The notes under the pieces are model-generated. The model made no database searches. It was given only the letters and a program-made list of their open reading frames with translations, and was not told where the DNA came from. From assembly GCF_902463975.1 (NCBI RefSeq), contig NZ_CABQHJ010000001.1, forward strand, positions 1-64,000: a stretch of 64,000 nucleotides of DNA, in the 5' to 3' direction. Every line of letters starts with the position of its first letter. Position 1 is the first letter of the stretch. The position numbers were made by a program, and so were the translations under genes. The stretch is from Phascolarctobacterium_A sp902463975. Lineage in GTDB: Bacteria > Bacillota > Negativicutes > Acidaminococcales > Acidaminococcaceae. Below are positions 1 through 8,771 of this stretch, in pieces.

Positions 1-657
1 TGGAATTTTATTATAGCAGCTTTGTCATATTGAGCTTTTGTTGACCTTGAATTTTCTCTAATACGATATTTAAATAAAATTTCTGGTATACGATATACTT
101 TAGTCCCATTTTCAATAAGTGATAACCAAAAATCATAATCTTCCGTTGAATTTCTCACATATTCTTTATAGCCACCAACTTTTATCCAATCAGTACGCTT
201 AAAAAGAGCTGTAGCAAAAATACAATTATCCTTTAACATATTTGCTATTGTAAATTCTGGTAAATCCCAATATCCTGTTTTAACACCAATAAACTCAGCT
301 TTACAATAAACAATACCTATTTTATTATCTTTAGTAATGATATCAACGGCTTTCTCTATATAAGTTTTTTCAATAATATCATCACTATCAACAGGAAGTA
401 TATACTCCCCTGTTGCTTTAGTTATGCCGTCATTGCGAGCAGCTACTACCCCCCCCATTTTCTTTTTCTATATATACAATTCTATTATCTTTAGATAGAT
501 ATTTTTTACAAATTTCTTTGCTATTATCTGTACTACCATCATTTATCAATATGATTTCTAAATTCCGATAGCTTTGATTTATTATAGATTCTATAGTCTC
601 CGCTACAAACGCTTCTGAATTATATACAGGTACTATAACACTTACTAATGGTTTCAT
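1..657 (-). pseudogene. Glycosyltransferase family 2, frame broken at a G8 tract, cut by window edge
   Basis: This encodes a GT-A fold family 2 glycosyltransferase, expected to add a sugar to a surface polysaccharide at the cytoplasmic face. The N-terminus carries the usual VSVIVPVYN strand and the NDGSTDNS nucleotide-binding motif near residue 40. The reading frame from 657 ends at 430 because of eight G on the coding strand (449-456). With seven G it continues through ENGGVVAARNDG and the PVDSDD metal site and stays open to base 1, so the protein is otherwise intact. The C-terminus lies outside the window. It starts 9 bp after rfbB and is probably the last visible gene of the rhamnose operon. 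It may be phase-variable, a true pseudogene or a sequencing slip; the sequence alone cannot decide. Confidence 0.8.
449..456 (-). repeat. G8 homopolymer tract (coding strand), frame-deciding
   Basis: There are eight consecutive C on the plus strand, which is G on the coding strand, in an otherwise AT-rich gene. The tract lies in the conserved ENGG codons of the glycosyltransferase. G7 (or G4, G10) restores the full frame; G8 gives a stop about six codons later. Confidence 0.85.
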
Positions 658-666
658 AACTAATAT

Positions 667-1686
667 TTACCTATTTCCATACATCTTCTCATAGTACTTT
701 TTGTACTCACCATTAATGATATCCTTCCACCACTTCTGGTTTTCCAGATACCACTTAATCGTCTTCTTAATACCGTCAGCAAACTTCGTCTCTGGCAACC
801 AGCCAAGTTCGTTATGAATCTTCGTCGGATCGATTGCGTAACGCATATCATGTCCTTTTCTATCAGTTACGTGCGTAATCAAGCTCTCCGGCTTACCCAG
901 TTCCTTACAGATGAGCTTCACGATATCAATATTGCGCATTTCGTTATGACCGCCAATGTTATAAACCTCGCCTACTCTCCCCTTATGAATGATCAAGTCA
1001 ATCGCCTTGCAATGGTCTTCAACATAAAGCCAGTCACGCACGTTCAATCCTTCACCGTACACAGGTAGAGGCTTATCTGCTAAAGCATTCGCAATCATCA
1101 AAGGGATAAGCTTTTCAGGAAAATGATACGGACCATAGTTATTACTGCAACGAGAAATTGTCACTGGCAGGCCGTAGGTTCTTTGGTACGCCATTACCAG
1201 CAAATCTGCGCCAGCCTTTGAGCTACTGTACGGCGAGCTAGTATGAATAGGCGTTTCTTCCGTAAAGAACAGGTCTGGTCTGTCAAGCGGCAAATCGCCA
1301 TATACCTCATCAGTAGATACCTGATGGTAACGCTTAATACCATACTTACGACAAGCATCCATAAGCGTTGCCGTGCCCATGATATTTGTCTGCAAGAAAA
1401 TACCAGGATCTTCAATTGAGCGGTCGACATGAAACTCTGCCGCGAAATTTACCACTATATCAGGATGCTCTTCTTCAAAAAGCTTATTCACTGCTACTAT
1501 GTCGCAAATATCTGCTTTGACAAAACGAAAGTTTTTGTTGTCCATGGCAGGTGCAAGTGTGGACAAATTGCCTGCATAGGTCAGCTTATCTAGGCAGATA
1601 ATACGATAGTCTGGATACTTCGCCAGCATGTGAAAAATAAAGTTGCTGCCAATGAAGCCAGCACCACCAGTTACAATTATATTCAT
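667..1686 (-). CDS. rfbB: dTDP-glucose 4,6-dehydratase
   Basis: This is the second enzyme of dTDP-L-rhamnose synthesis. It converts dTDP-glucose to dTDP-4-keto-6-deoxyglucose with tightly bound NAD in the cytoplasm. The 339-residue protein has normal family length. It has the Rossmann motif GGAGFIGSN at residues 7-15, the catalytic T-D-E of STDEVYG at about 125-127, and the short-chain dehydrogenase Y153-x3-K157 pair. It follows rfbD by 3 bp, so translation is probably coupled. All four rhamnose genes (rfbA, rfbC, rfbD, rfbB in transcription order) are present and intact, so the strain should make dTDP-L-rhamnose for its O-antigen or capsule. Confidence 0.97.
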   Translation of the reverse strand: MNIIVTGGAGFIGSNFIFHMLAKYPDYRIICLDKLTYAGNLSTLAPAMDNKNFRFVKADICDIVAVNKLFEEEHPDIVVNFAAEFHVDRSIEDPGIFLQTNIMGTATLMDACRKYGIKRYHQVSTDEVYGDLPLDRPDLFFTEETPIHTSSPYSSSKAGADLLVMAYQRTYGLPVTISRCSNNYGPYHFPEKLIPLMIANALADKPLPVYGEGLNVRDWLYVEDHCKAIDLIIHKGRVGEVYNIGGHNEMRNIDIVKLICKELGKPESLITHVTDRKGHDMRYAIDPTKIHNELGWLPETKFADGIKKTIKWYLENQKWWKDIINGEYKKYYEKMYGNR

Positions 1687-1689
1687 AAT

Positions 1690-2586
1690 TTATTCCTCAA
1701 TTTCCTTTAAATATCTTCTCAAAGCATCTTTCCAGTCAGGTAGTGGTTCAAACCCTTTTTCTAGTAGCTTGCTTTTATTCAATCTGCTGTTGAACGGCCT
1801 CTTCGCCTTACTCAATCTATACTCCTCAGTTGTCACAGGCACAACCCTCGTTGCATATTCTACCTGCTTAAAAATCTCGCAGGCAAAATCATACCAGGAA
1901 ATATAGCCACCCTCATTTGTCGCATGGTAGTAGCCATATTTTTCTGTCTCTATCATGTCGACTAAAAGTCTTGCCAAGTCAAACGTATAAGTCGGTGTGC
2001 CAATCTGATCATTTACTACACGCAAGGTATCGAACTTCTTGCCTACGCTTAGCATTGTCTTAATAAAATTGTTGCCGTTCTTGCCAAATACCCAAGCAAT
2101 GCGCACGATAAAGTATTTCTCCAAAGTTTCAGCTACTGCTAATTCTCCTCGTAGCTTACTCTCTCCATAGATATTTAGGGGAGCATACTTCTTGCAATCT
2201 GGCTGCCATGGCGCTATACCCTGTCCATTGAAGACATAATCTGTACTAATGTACATCATCTTACAGGAACACTTTTTGCAGGCTTCTGCAATATTTTTTG
2301 TACCATCTACATTAATAGCAAAAACCTTTTCCCTGTTCTCTTCTTCCTCTGCTGCATCCACAGCAGTCCAGGCAGCACAGTGAATCACTGCCTCTGGTTT
2401 GATTTCAGAAATCACCTTGTTCACTGCCTCTGTATTAGTAATATCCAACTGTATATATTGATAAGGCAGATTAATATTTTCCTTTGGCTGGATATCACTG
2501 CCAAAAGCCTCGTGACCACGCTTCGCCAACTCGTTCATCACATCATAACCAAGCTGTCCACCTACACCTGTAACAAAAACCTTCAT
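1690..2586 (-). CDS. rfbD: dTDP-4-dehydrorhamnose reductase
   Basis: This is the last step of dTDP-L-rhamnose synthesis, the NAD(P)H-dependent reduction of dTDP-4-keto-L-rhamnose. The protein is 298 residues, the usual length. Its nucleotide-binding loop GVGGQLG lies at residues 7-13, the STDYVF segment at about 114-119, and the catalytic YGESK (Y140, K144) follows. The C-terminus has the typical RPFNSRLNKSKL substrate region. It lies between rfbC and rfbB in the same orientation with only 3 bp to rfbB, so it is a member of the rhamnose operon. Confidence 0.96.
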   Translation of the reverse strand: MKVFVTGVGGQLGYDVMNELAKRGHEAFGSDIQPKENINLPYQYIQLDITNTEAVNKVISEIKPEAVIHCAAWTAVDAAEEEENREKVFAINVDGTKNIAEACKKCSCKMMYISTDYVFNGQGIAPWQPDCKKYAPLNIYGESKLRGELAVAETLEKYFIVRIAWVFGKNGNNFIKTMLSVGKKFDTLRVVNDQIGTPTYTFDLARLLVDMIETEKYGYYHATNEGGYISWYDFACEIFKQVEYATRVVPVTTEEYRLSKAKRPFNSRLNKSKLLEKGFEPLPDWKDALRRYLKEIEE

Positions 2587-2635
2587 TTTGCATACTCCAT
2601 TTGCAATAGTTAATTAAAAAGCAGTGGTATCCTTA

Positions 2636-3181
2636 TTAAAATACTTCTCCTAATTCCTTCAAAAACGGATTTTTCTCATCCTTCGCAGAAAGAATAGGCT
2701 TCTCAATACCCCACTCAACTCCAATATCTGGATCATTCCAGCGAATACCACCATCTGCTTCAGGAGCATAATAATTGTCTGCCTTATACAGAAATTCAAC
2801 TTCATCCGTCAGCGTCACAAAGCCATGCCCAAAACCACGTGGAATTAAAAGCTGCTTTTTATTCTCAGCGCTTAAAATAACTGCTTCCCACTGCTTATAC
2901 GTCGGACTGTTATGTCGTAAGTCAACAGCTACATCTAGCACTGCACCACGTACACAACGTACTAATTTTGCCTGTGCCTTATCACCCTTTTGAAAATGGA
3001 TGCCACGCAGAGTTCCCTTTACTGTGCTCAAGGAATGGTTATCCTGTACAAAGTTATAGAACAAACCAGCTTCTTCCATTTTTTTCTGACTCCAGCTCTC
3101 CATGAAAAAGCCTCTATTGTCGCCAAAAACATCAGGAGTAATAATGACTACACCTGCTAATTTAGTGTTTTCTATCTTCAT
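2636..3181 (-). CDS. rfbC: dTDP-4-dehydrorhamnose 3,5-epimerase
   Basis: This is a cupin-fold epimerase that inverts C3 and C5 of dTDP-4-keto-6-deoxyglucose. It is 181 residues, the standard size. The catalytic His is in LRGIHFQ (about residue 62), followed by the conserved KLVRCVRGAVLDVAVDLR strand region. The IPRGFGHGF loop and the YKADNYYAPEADGGIRWNDP signature appear in the second half. It lies 15 bp after rfbA and 49 bp before rfbD, and is part of the rhamnose operon. Confidence 0.97.
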   Translation of the reverse strand: MKIENTKLAGVVIITPDVFGDNRGFFMESWSQKKMEEAGLFYNFVQDNHSLSTVKGTLRGIHFQKGDKAQAKLVRCVRGAVLDVAVDLRHNSPTYKQWEAVILSAENKKQLLIPRGFGHGFVTLTDEVEFLYKADNYYAPEADGGIRWNDPDIGVEWGIEKPILSAKDEKNPFLKELGEVF

Positions 3182-3196
3182 ATTTACAGCACTTCC

Positions 3197-4075
3197 TTAG
3201 TATTGAATTTTCCCGTCTGCCACCTTTTGCAGATACTGCCCATAAGGAGACTTGCCATAAGCCTTTGCAGACTCAAGCAGTTGCTCCTTAGTGATCCACC
3301 CATTATTATAAGAAATCTCTTCCAATACTGCAATAGGAATTCCAGCGTTCTCCTGCACTGCTTTAACAAAATCTGCCGCTTCGTTAAGGCTGGCAACGGT
3401 TCCCGTATCAAGCCAAGCATATCCACGACCGAGAGTTACAACAGAAAGTTTATCGTTTTCTAAATAAATTTTATTCAAGTCAGTAATTTCCAACTCACCA
3501 CGAGCAGAGGGCTTCAAGCTCTTTGCATACTCGCAAACTTTTTCGTCGTAGAAGTAAAGTCCAGTTACTGCATAATTACTCTTAGGCTGCACAGGCTTTT
3601 CTTCCAAAGATACTGCCTTACCATTTTCATCGAATTCTACTACGCCAAAGCGCTCCGGATCATTGACATAATAGCCAAAAACTGTTGCAACTTCAGCATT
3701 CGCCACAGCCTTTTGCAGATGCTGCGTCATGCCTGCGCCATAGAAAATGTTGTCGCCAAGAATCATAGCGCACTTGTCCCCAGCAATAAATTCTTCACCA
3801 AGAATAAACGCCTGCGCCAAACCATCAGGAGAAGGCTGCACCTTATAGCTCAAATTGATGCCATATCTGCTGCCATCGCCAAGAAGACGCTCAAAGTTTG
3901 GTAAATCTTGCGGTGTAGAGATAATCAGTATATCCTTAATGCCAGCGAGCATCAAGGTCGACAGCGGATAAAAAATCATCGGCTTGTCATAGATAGGTAA
4001 AAGCTGTTTGCTTGTTACCATGGTTATTGGATATAAACGTGTGCCGGATCCTCCGGCGAGAATGATACCTTTCAT
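3197..4075 (-). CDS. rfbA: Glucose-1-phosphate thymidylyltransferase
   Basis: This is the first committed enzyme of dTDP-L-rhamnose synthesis, joining dTTP and glucose-1-phosphate to give dTDP-glucose. The 292-residue protein has the nucleotidyltransferase signature GGSGTRLYPIT at residues 8-18, the metal-binding LGDNIFYG near 110, and the EEKP sugar-binding motif. An AGGAG ribosome site precedes the ATG. It is the first gene of the rhamnose operon, with an AT-rich 344-bp region upstream that probably holds the promoter. The thymidylyltransferase of this pathway is normally feedback-inhibited by dTDP-rhamnose (family knowledge). Confidence 0.97.
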   Translation of the reverse strand: MKGIILAGGSGTRLYPITMVTSKQLLPIYDKPMIFYPLSTLMLAGIKDILIISTPQDLPNFERLLGDGSRYGINLSYKVQPSPDGLAQAFILGEEFIAGDKCAMILGDNIFYGAGMTQHLQKAVANAEVATVFGYYVNDPERFGVVEFDENGKAVSLEEKPVQPKSNYAVTGLYFYDEKVCEYAKSLKPSARGELEITDLNKIYLENDKLSVVTLGRGYAWLDTGTVASLNEAADFVKAVQENAGIPIAVLEEISYNNGWITKEQLLESAKAYGKSPYGQYLQKVADGKIQY

Positions 4076-4419
4076 AATTAGAAGTCACTCCTCATATAAT
4101 ATATGTAAGGAAAATACACCAAACCAGTAATACATATTCTGTTCTTCGATAGCTAATGTTAAAATATTCTTAGTAAATTATCGCAAAGGCAATCTCTTAT
4201 CTCTCCTATATAATATACTCTAAATGCTACCGATAGTTAAATACTAATATTTTATCTTTACTATAGCAATATCTTAAATAGAATTCTATAGTTTTTATCG
4301 TAATATCTGAACCACAACTGTGAACTAAATCAAGTGAACTTTTTTAAACCAAACAACAAATTAGAACTAATAGTATTTTATTTACTATAATGACGACAAT
4401 AAAAACATTCTAAGATTTT
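4076..4419. other. AT-rich gene-free stretch upstream of rfbA
   Basis: There is no coding region and no strong hairpin. It should contain the rfb promoter (minus strand) and the end of the neighbouring ATPase transcript. I could not pick one convincing -35/-10 pair among several AT-rich candidates. Confidence 0.5.
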
Positions 4420-5916
4420 TCATTGTGCTATTGTTTCACTTTTAGGAAGATGTATTTTTATTTTATCAACAATTACCTCCATCTCTTCTTGATACTCCTC
4501 ACACCAAGTAGCTAAAAATGCACTTCTAATTATATTTTCATTTATAGCTACTAATTTCTTACCAATTTGAGAAAACAAGTTATGATGATCCATAGTAGTA
4601 TTAGCTACATCCTTAATGATATTCTCAATTTTTTTAGAGTCTTCATAGACCAAACCACATCTAATTGCTATTTTCGAGGAACACTTATCTAAAATATCTT
4701 TGATACCATAAAATATAAATATTTCCGGTGCTTCTCCTGGCAACTTAAAAATTAAATCAGTTTCACTTTCTTCATATCTGGAATCGCCATCTAATATACA
4801 AATAGATTTAATCTTATTACTAGGATCTTGATTATGATATTTATTAGCTTGTACTGCACCATTTTCTCCATTCATTGGGTAAATATCAATACTATTTAAT
4901 GCAATATTCTCTGTATGTCTAAATACATGTAACAACCAATCCTTAGCAAAGTCATCTTCAACATAAATAATTAATTGAGCCTTAGACTCACCGTTAAATG
5001 TTCTTAATGACTCAATTGTAAGTTTTCCTTGTGCTGCTTTTCCATTTATAGATGCCCAAATAGCACTACTAGGCAATGATTTAATAGCATATTCTGAATG
5101 TGTTGTAAATATAACTTGAAGTTTCTTTCTCCTTGCAACATTAATTAAATAGTCTACCAACCTACAAATTACCAATGGATGTAATCCATTCTCAATTTCT
5201 TCAATTAAAATCAAACTTTGAGAGCTTGCTCCTTCTATACTCATTATCATTTTTATAATGCTAGACTCGCCAGCACCAAAATGAAATTCTGAATAACTTT
5301 TCCCCTTATCAGTTTTACCAGAAAGCAAAGTAATGTTCCCATGATTATTAGGCTTGATAACAATAAATTCACTCACGTCTTTTCCTAAGACTTTCGTAAT
5401 TGCATTAGCTGTTTCTGGGCTTAAATTGCGAGATTCTTTATCTGAAAAATGAACATTTTGCGTAGCAAATTTAGATAAATCTTTTCTTTCAACCGCTGGT
5501 ATGGTTCTAGAAACTCCAAAAAATAAAACTTCTCTTTGAAGTGATTTTCTATTCCACTTTTTACTTATATATGATGCGGATCTTTTCACCAAATCATTTT
5601 TACTTACATCTCTATCTATTGCCCAGTATGAAATTGACCAATTTTCCATTTCTTCATCTAATTGAAGATTCTTAGTGAAAAATTGTCTCGGAGCAATTGA
5701 ACTATATAGTATTGCGCTAGCACCTAAAATAGTAGTCTTTCCTCCACCATTAGGCCCAATTAAAGCTGTAACAGGAAAATCAAATTTGATAGTTTGATCT
5801 TCAAAAGCTCGACACCTATTAATATTTATCTTTTTAAGATATTTTCCATAATTATCATTTTGAACTTTATTTTGCAAATCCTTTATAATCGAATCACTAA
5901 TTCCACTTTTATACAT
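4420..5916 (-). CDS. AAA/ABC-type ATPase with C-terminal TOPRIM-like domain (OLD/PARIS-like)
   Basis: This is a 498-residue single-chain ATPase. It has Walker A GPNGGGKTT at 54-62, an ABC-like signature GAGES near 215, Walker B LILIEEIENGLHP near 235-247 and the switch TTHSE near 271. This is the SMC/OLD-type AAA_21 arrangement. After about residue 315 a new domain begins with IIYVEDD (about 316-322) and later LDGDSR (about 375-380), the acidic E and D-x-D pattern of TOPRIM folds. The arrangement matches OLD nucleases and the AriA/AriB (PARIS) defence pair as a fusion. The domain reading is by motif only. A good AAGGAGG site supports the start. It sits alone between rhamnose and glycan genes, a typical place for a transferred defence gene. 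Confidence 0.75.
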   Translation of the reverse strand: MYKSGISDSIIKDLQNKVQNDNYGKYLKKININRCRAFEDQTIKFDFPVTALIGPNGGGKTTILGASAILYSSIAPRQFFTKNLQLDEEMENWSISYWAIDRDVSKNDLVKRSASYISKKWNRKSLQREVLFFGVSRTIPAVERKDLSKFATQNVHFSDKESRNLSPETANAITKVLGKDVSEFIVIKPNNHGNITLLSGKTDKGKSYSEFHFGAGESSIIKMIMSIEGASSQSLILIEEIENGLHPLVICRLVDYLINVARRKKLQVIFTTHSEYAIKSLPSSAIWASINGKAAQGKLTIESLRTFNGESKAQLIIYVEDDFAKDWLLHVFRHTENIALNSIDIYPMNGENGAVQANKYHNQDPSNKIKSICILDGDSRYEESETDLIFKLPGEAPEIFIFYGIKDILDKCSSKIAIRCGLVYEDSKKIENIIKDVANTTMDHHNLFSQIGKKLVAINENIIRSAFLATWCEEYQEEMEVIVDKIKIHLPKSETIAQ

Positions 5917-5952
5917 AAGCTCTCCTCCTTTTGTATTTTTACAAAGTTTATT

Positions 5953-6978
5953 TTATATATCTTTTAATATTAATTGTATCGTATTGAAAAATGTATATTT
6001 AATCTTTGTTTTTCTTTCACCTTCTTCTGCTAGCATTATCCTACTTTTCTCGTTTTTTAAATAATAATCTATTAATTTCACCATATAATCTGCATTATTA
6101 CTCATAATGAAATCTTCATTATTGTTTATATCAATCCCCTTCAGATCTTCTTCATCTGTAATAAGTAGTCTTCCCAAAACCATAATATCAAAGTTTCTCG
6201 TGTTAAAGCTATGATGCTTTTCAATATTAATATTTAAGCAAATCTTACTGTCAATATACACTTGCGCTAACTGTTCTGGTGTTAAATATTCATTCTTAAC
6301 ATACTTATATAATATCGGATGTTTTCTTCTGAACTTAAATGCTCCTATTAATCGCTGTAAAAAATTTCCATTATGCCAAAAATGTCCCGCACAAAATAAA
6401 ATTCTATTATTTTTATAACAGTAGTCTGCTATTTTATCAAGATATGCAAGACGCTTTTCAGAAGCCAAGCATACAAATGAAATATCGTATTGCGGCTCTC
6501 TATTTATTACATTATAAAGATGATATGATGTTCCTATTGGCGTATAATTAACCGTAATACCCCATTTTTGTTTTGCATATTTAATATCATTGTATTCAAA
6601 TGAGTAGATGTTTCTAAATTTTTCTAGTCCTTGTATTTCTTTTAAGTCACGCATTGTATCAACGAACAAGATATTCTTATCCTCGTTCTCTGATAATACA
6701 CGTAACAACTCTTTACTTTCCTCAGGAAAATTTATAAACAAAAAACTATCATATTCTTTTCTAACAGTCTCTAAATATCTACTTTGTTTTGCATTAATAT
6801 TATCTCGATATCCTAAAATATTCTTCTTATATGCTTTTCTATATAAAATATTGTCATCATCGCAATCATGCAATTCGAAAAACTCTATTATAACACCTTG
6901 TTCTTTAGCATAATTCAAGAAGCCATTTCTATATAATTTTAAATGATACTTAGATAATATGACTAATATTTTTTTCAT
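5953..6978 (-). CDS. CgeB-like glycosyltransferase (group 1 C-terminal domain)
   Basis: This is a 341-residue putative GT-B fold glycosyltransferase. The N-terminal half begins KKILVILSKYHLK, a Rossmann start. The C-terminal half has the SFNTRNFDIMVLGRLLIT segment followed by DEEDLKGI, typical of the Glyco_trans_1_2/CgeB family where the nucleotide sugar is bound. There is no signal peptide or membrane helix, so it should be cytoplasmic. It lies 27 bp after the phosphoethanolamine-transferase-like gene in the same direction. Donor and acceptor cannot be told from sequence. Confidence 0.75.
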   Translation of the reverse strand: MKKILVILSKYHLKLYRNGFLNYAKEQGVIIEFFELHDCDDDNILYRKAYKKNILGYRDNINAKQSRYLETVRKEYDSFLFINFPEESKELLRVLSENEDKNILFVDTMRDLKEIQGLEKFRNIYSFEYNDIKYAKQKWGITVNYTPIGTSYHLYNVINREPQYDISFVCLASEKRLAYLDKIADYCYKNNRILFCAGHFWHNGNFLQRLIGAFKFRRKHPILYKYVKNEYLTPEQLAQVYIDSKICLNINIEKHHSFNTRNFDIMVLGRLLITDEEDLKGIDINNNEDFIMSNNADYMVKLIDYYLKNEKSRIMLAEEGERKTKIKYTFFNTIQLILKDI

Positions 6979-7004
6979 TGAATCATTGTCCTTTTCTTCT
7001 ACTA

Positions 7005-8771
7005 TTATTCCTCAGAGATTTCTCTTCTTCCATAAGAAGTTCTAAAGCGTTCTTTAGAATTATCATATTCCTTGCTCCATATTATATTGTTTTTTTCCTC
7101 AAACTTTTTTAGTTTAATATCCATTAATCCTAACATAGTATTGAAAATCAAATCATTAGTGAAATATCTATTGTTAGATTTTTTTATTTTATCATAAGTT
7201 TCGTGCTGTTCATTCTCAAATGATTTAGATAGATAAACAGCAAATGGTATCCTAGTCATCTGTGGAATATAATTATTACTATCATGTTGTAAGTTTTTAT
7301 CAATACCTTCTCCATGATCAGAAAAATATACTATACTTTTCAAATTGTCTATATTAGATAGTTTTTGAAATATATTCTTTAAAACGCTATCTGTGTACAA
7401 TATACTATTATCATAATAATCTATATAACTTTTATCTCTACTATCATTGAAAATAGCATAACTAGCAGGATACCTTAACTTATAACTATTATGGCTTCCC
7501 ATTAAATGAATCACTATTAACATTTTCTTAGTAAAATGAATAGAATCTATTGCTGGTAAAATTTTTTCATCATAGTAATCTGGTAAATCTAAATACCTAC
7601 CATCTTTTAAATGTCCAACTTTATCTCGAATCCAAACCTGTTGCTTAGAATCTGCTGCTATTGACGTAATTGGCGTATCTGCTAACCCATATTGCACTTG
7701 ATTGCTTAACCAAACTGTATCATAACCCGCAGCATTAGCCGCCTCTATTATTGAAACTGCTTTTTTTAATTCCACGCTATTATACTGATTTTTTGCCGTC
7801 AATGCATATGTTAAAGCACTAACTGTATCATTAGCACATGACCATGCATTATTAAACTGAACAAAATTTTTATTGTTTTTCATGCTAGAAAACCACGGTG
7901 TAGTATTTCTACTATAGCCATAACAACCCATATGATCCCTAGTAGCTGATTCACCTATAATCAATACATAAACACCATCTTCACCACTATTAGTTACGCC
8001 TTCTAATTGCTTTAAATTTTCTTGCCTTTCTTTTCTTGCCTGTAAATATTCATTATAGGTATTGGAATAAATCCAAGTATCATAAACTATATTAGTGACT
8101 AAATTTTCTCTGCATCTATACAACAAGCTCATATTCAAAAGGAAAAAAATCATAACTATACTCGTTCTTTTATATCGTGTAAGTTTTTCTTCTTTCACAA
8201 CTTTCACTAACAAAATAATCACTACGAATATAATCGAAACAATAAAAATGTTTGTCAAAGAAGTATGGTCTGATATATAATTCTGTGCTTCCATTGGATT
8301 AGTTTGTAAAATAGCCATACATGATTCTACACTGATCCAAGAATTTGCAGCTACATAATATCCCCAGCATATCAATATAGGTATACTACTTCCCAAAATA
8401 AGTAATATATCTATTCCAAAGGTATAACCCCCCCACATGTTTTTTAACAAATTAATTGTTAACATTATTAATTGTATAATGCATCCTGAAAATGCTATCC
8501 ATGTTAAACATTCCTTCCCTTCTATTGGGTTAACAAGCTTAACAGAAAATATAATAATGAATATTGATACACAGATAGTCATAAACAAAAAAATACATTG
8601 ATAATATTTTTTTAAATCTTTATAAAATGTACTTCCCAATATAGTGAGAGCACACGAAATAATTGGCAATAGCAAGTGCTTAATATTTAAATCATTAAAT
8701 TTAATATAAAGAATATAAGTAATGATACTATATATAATTACACAAAAAAAATTGCATCTATTGTTTACCAT
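7005..8771 (-). CDS. Phosphoethanolamine transferase-like membrane sulfatase (EptA/CptA family)
   Basis: This 588-residue protein has several N-terminal membrane helices (about residues 10-215) followed by an extracytoplasmic alkaline-phosphatase-like domain. The catalytic motif GESATRDHMGCYGY near 275 carries the likely Thr nucleophile. RNTTPWF follows, and later HLMGSHNSY and SDHGEGID supply metal ligands. Family members move phosphoethanolamine from phosphatidylethanolamine onto lipid A, core sugars or glycans on the outer face of the inner membrane. The target here is unknown. Its start overlaps the end of the SGNH gene by 14 bp. A G7 tract (8428-8434) encodes the MWGGY residues in a membrane part and is in frame here. 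Confidence 0.82.
   Translation of the reverse strand: MVNNRCNFFCVIIYSIITYILYIKFNDLNIKHLLLPIISCALTILGSTFYKDLKKYYQCIFLFMTICVSIFIIIFSVKLVNPIEGKECLTWIAFSGCIIQLIMLTINLLKNMWGGYTFGIDILLILGSSIPILICWGYYVAANSWISVESCMAILQTNPMEAQNYISDHTSLTNIFIVSIIFVVIILLVKVVKEEKLTRYKRTSIVMIFFLLNMSLLYRCRENLVTNIVYDTWIYSNTYNEYLQARKERQENLKQLEGVTNSGEDGVYVLIIGESATRDHMGCYGYSRNTTPWFSSMKNNKNFVQFNNAWSCANDTVSALTYALTAKNQYNSVELKKAVSIIEAANAAGYDTVWLSNQVQYGLADTPITSIAADSKQQVWIRDKVGHLKDGRYLDLPDYYDEKILPAIDSIHFTKKMLIVIHLMGSHNSYKLRYPASYAIFNDSRDKSYIDYYDNSILYTDSVLKNIFQKLSNIDNLKSIVYFSDHGEGIDKNLQHDSNNYIPQMTRIPFAVYLSKSFENEQHETYDKIKKSNNRYFTNDLIFNTMLGLMDIKLKKFEEKNNIIWSKEYDNSKERFRTSYGRREISEE
8428..8434 (-). repeat. G7 homopolymer tract, in frame
   Basis: Seven G on the coding strand lie inside the codons for Trp-Gly-Gly of the phosphoethanolamine-transferase-like gene. 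The current length keeps the frame open. A change of one base would truncate the protein in its membrane part, before the catalytic domain. Confidence 0.8.
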
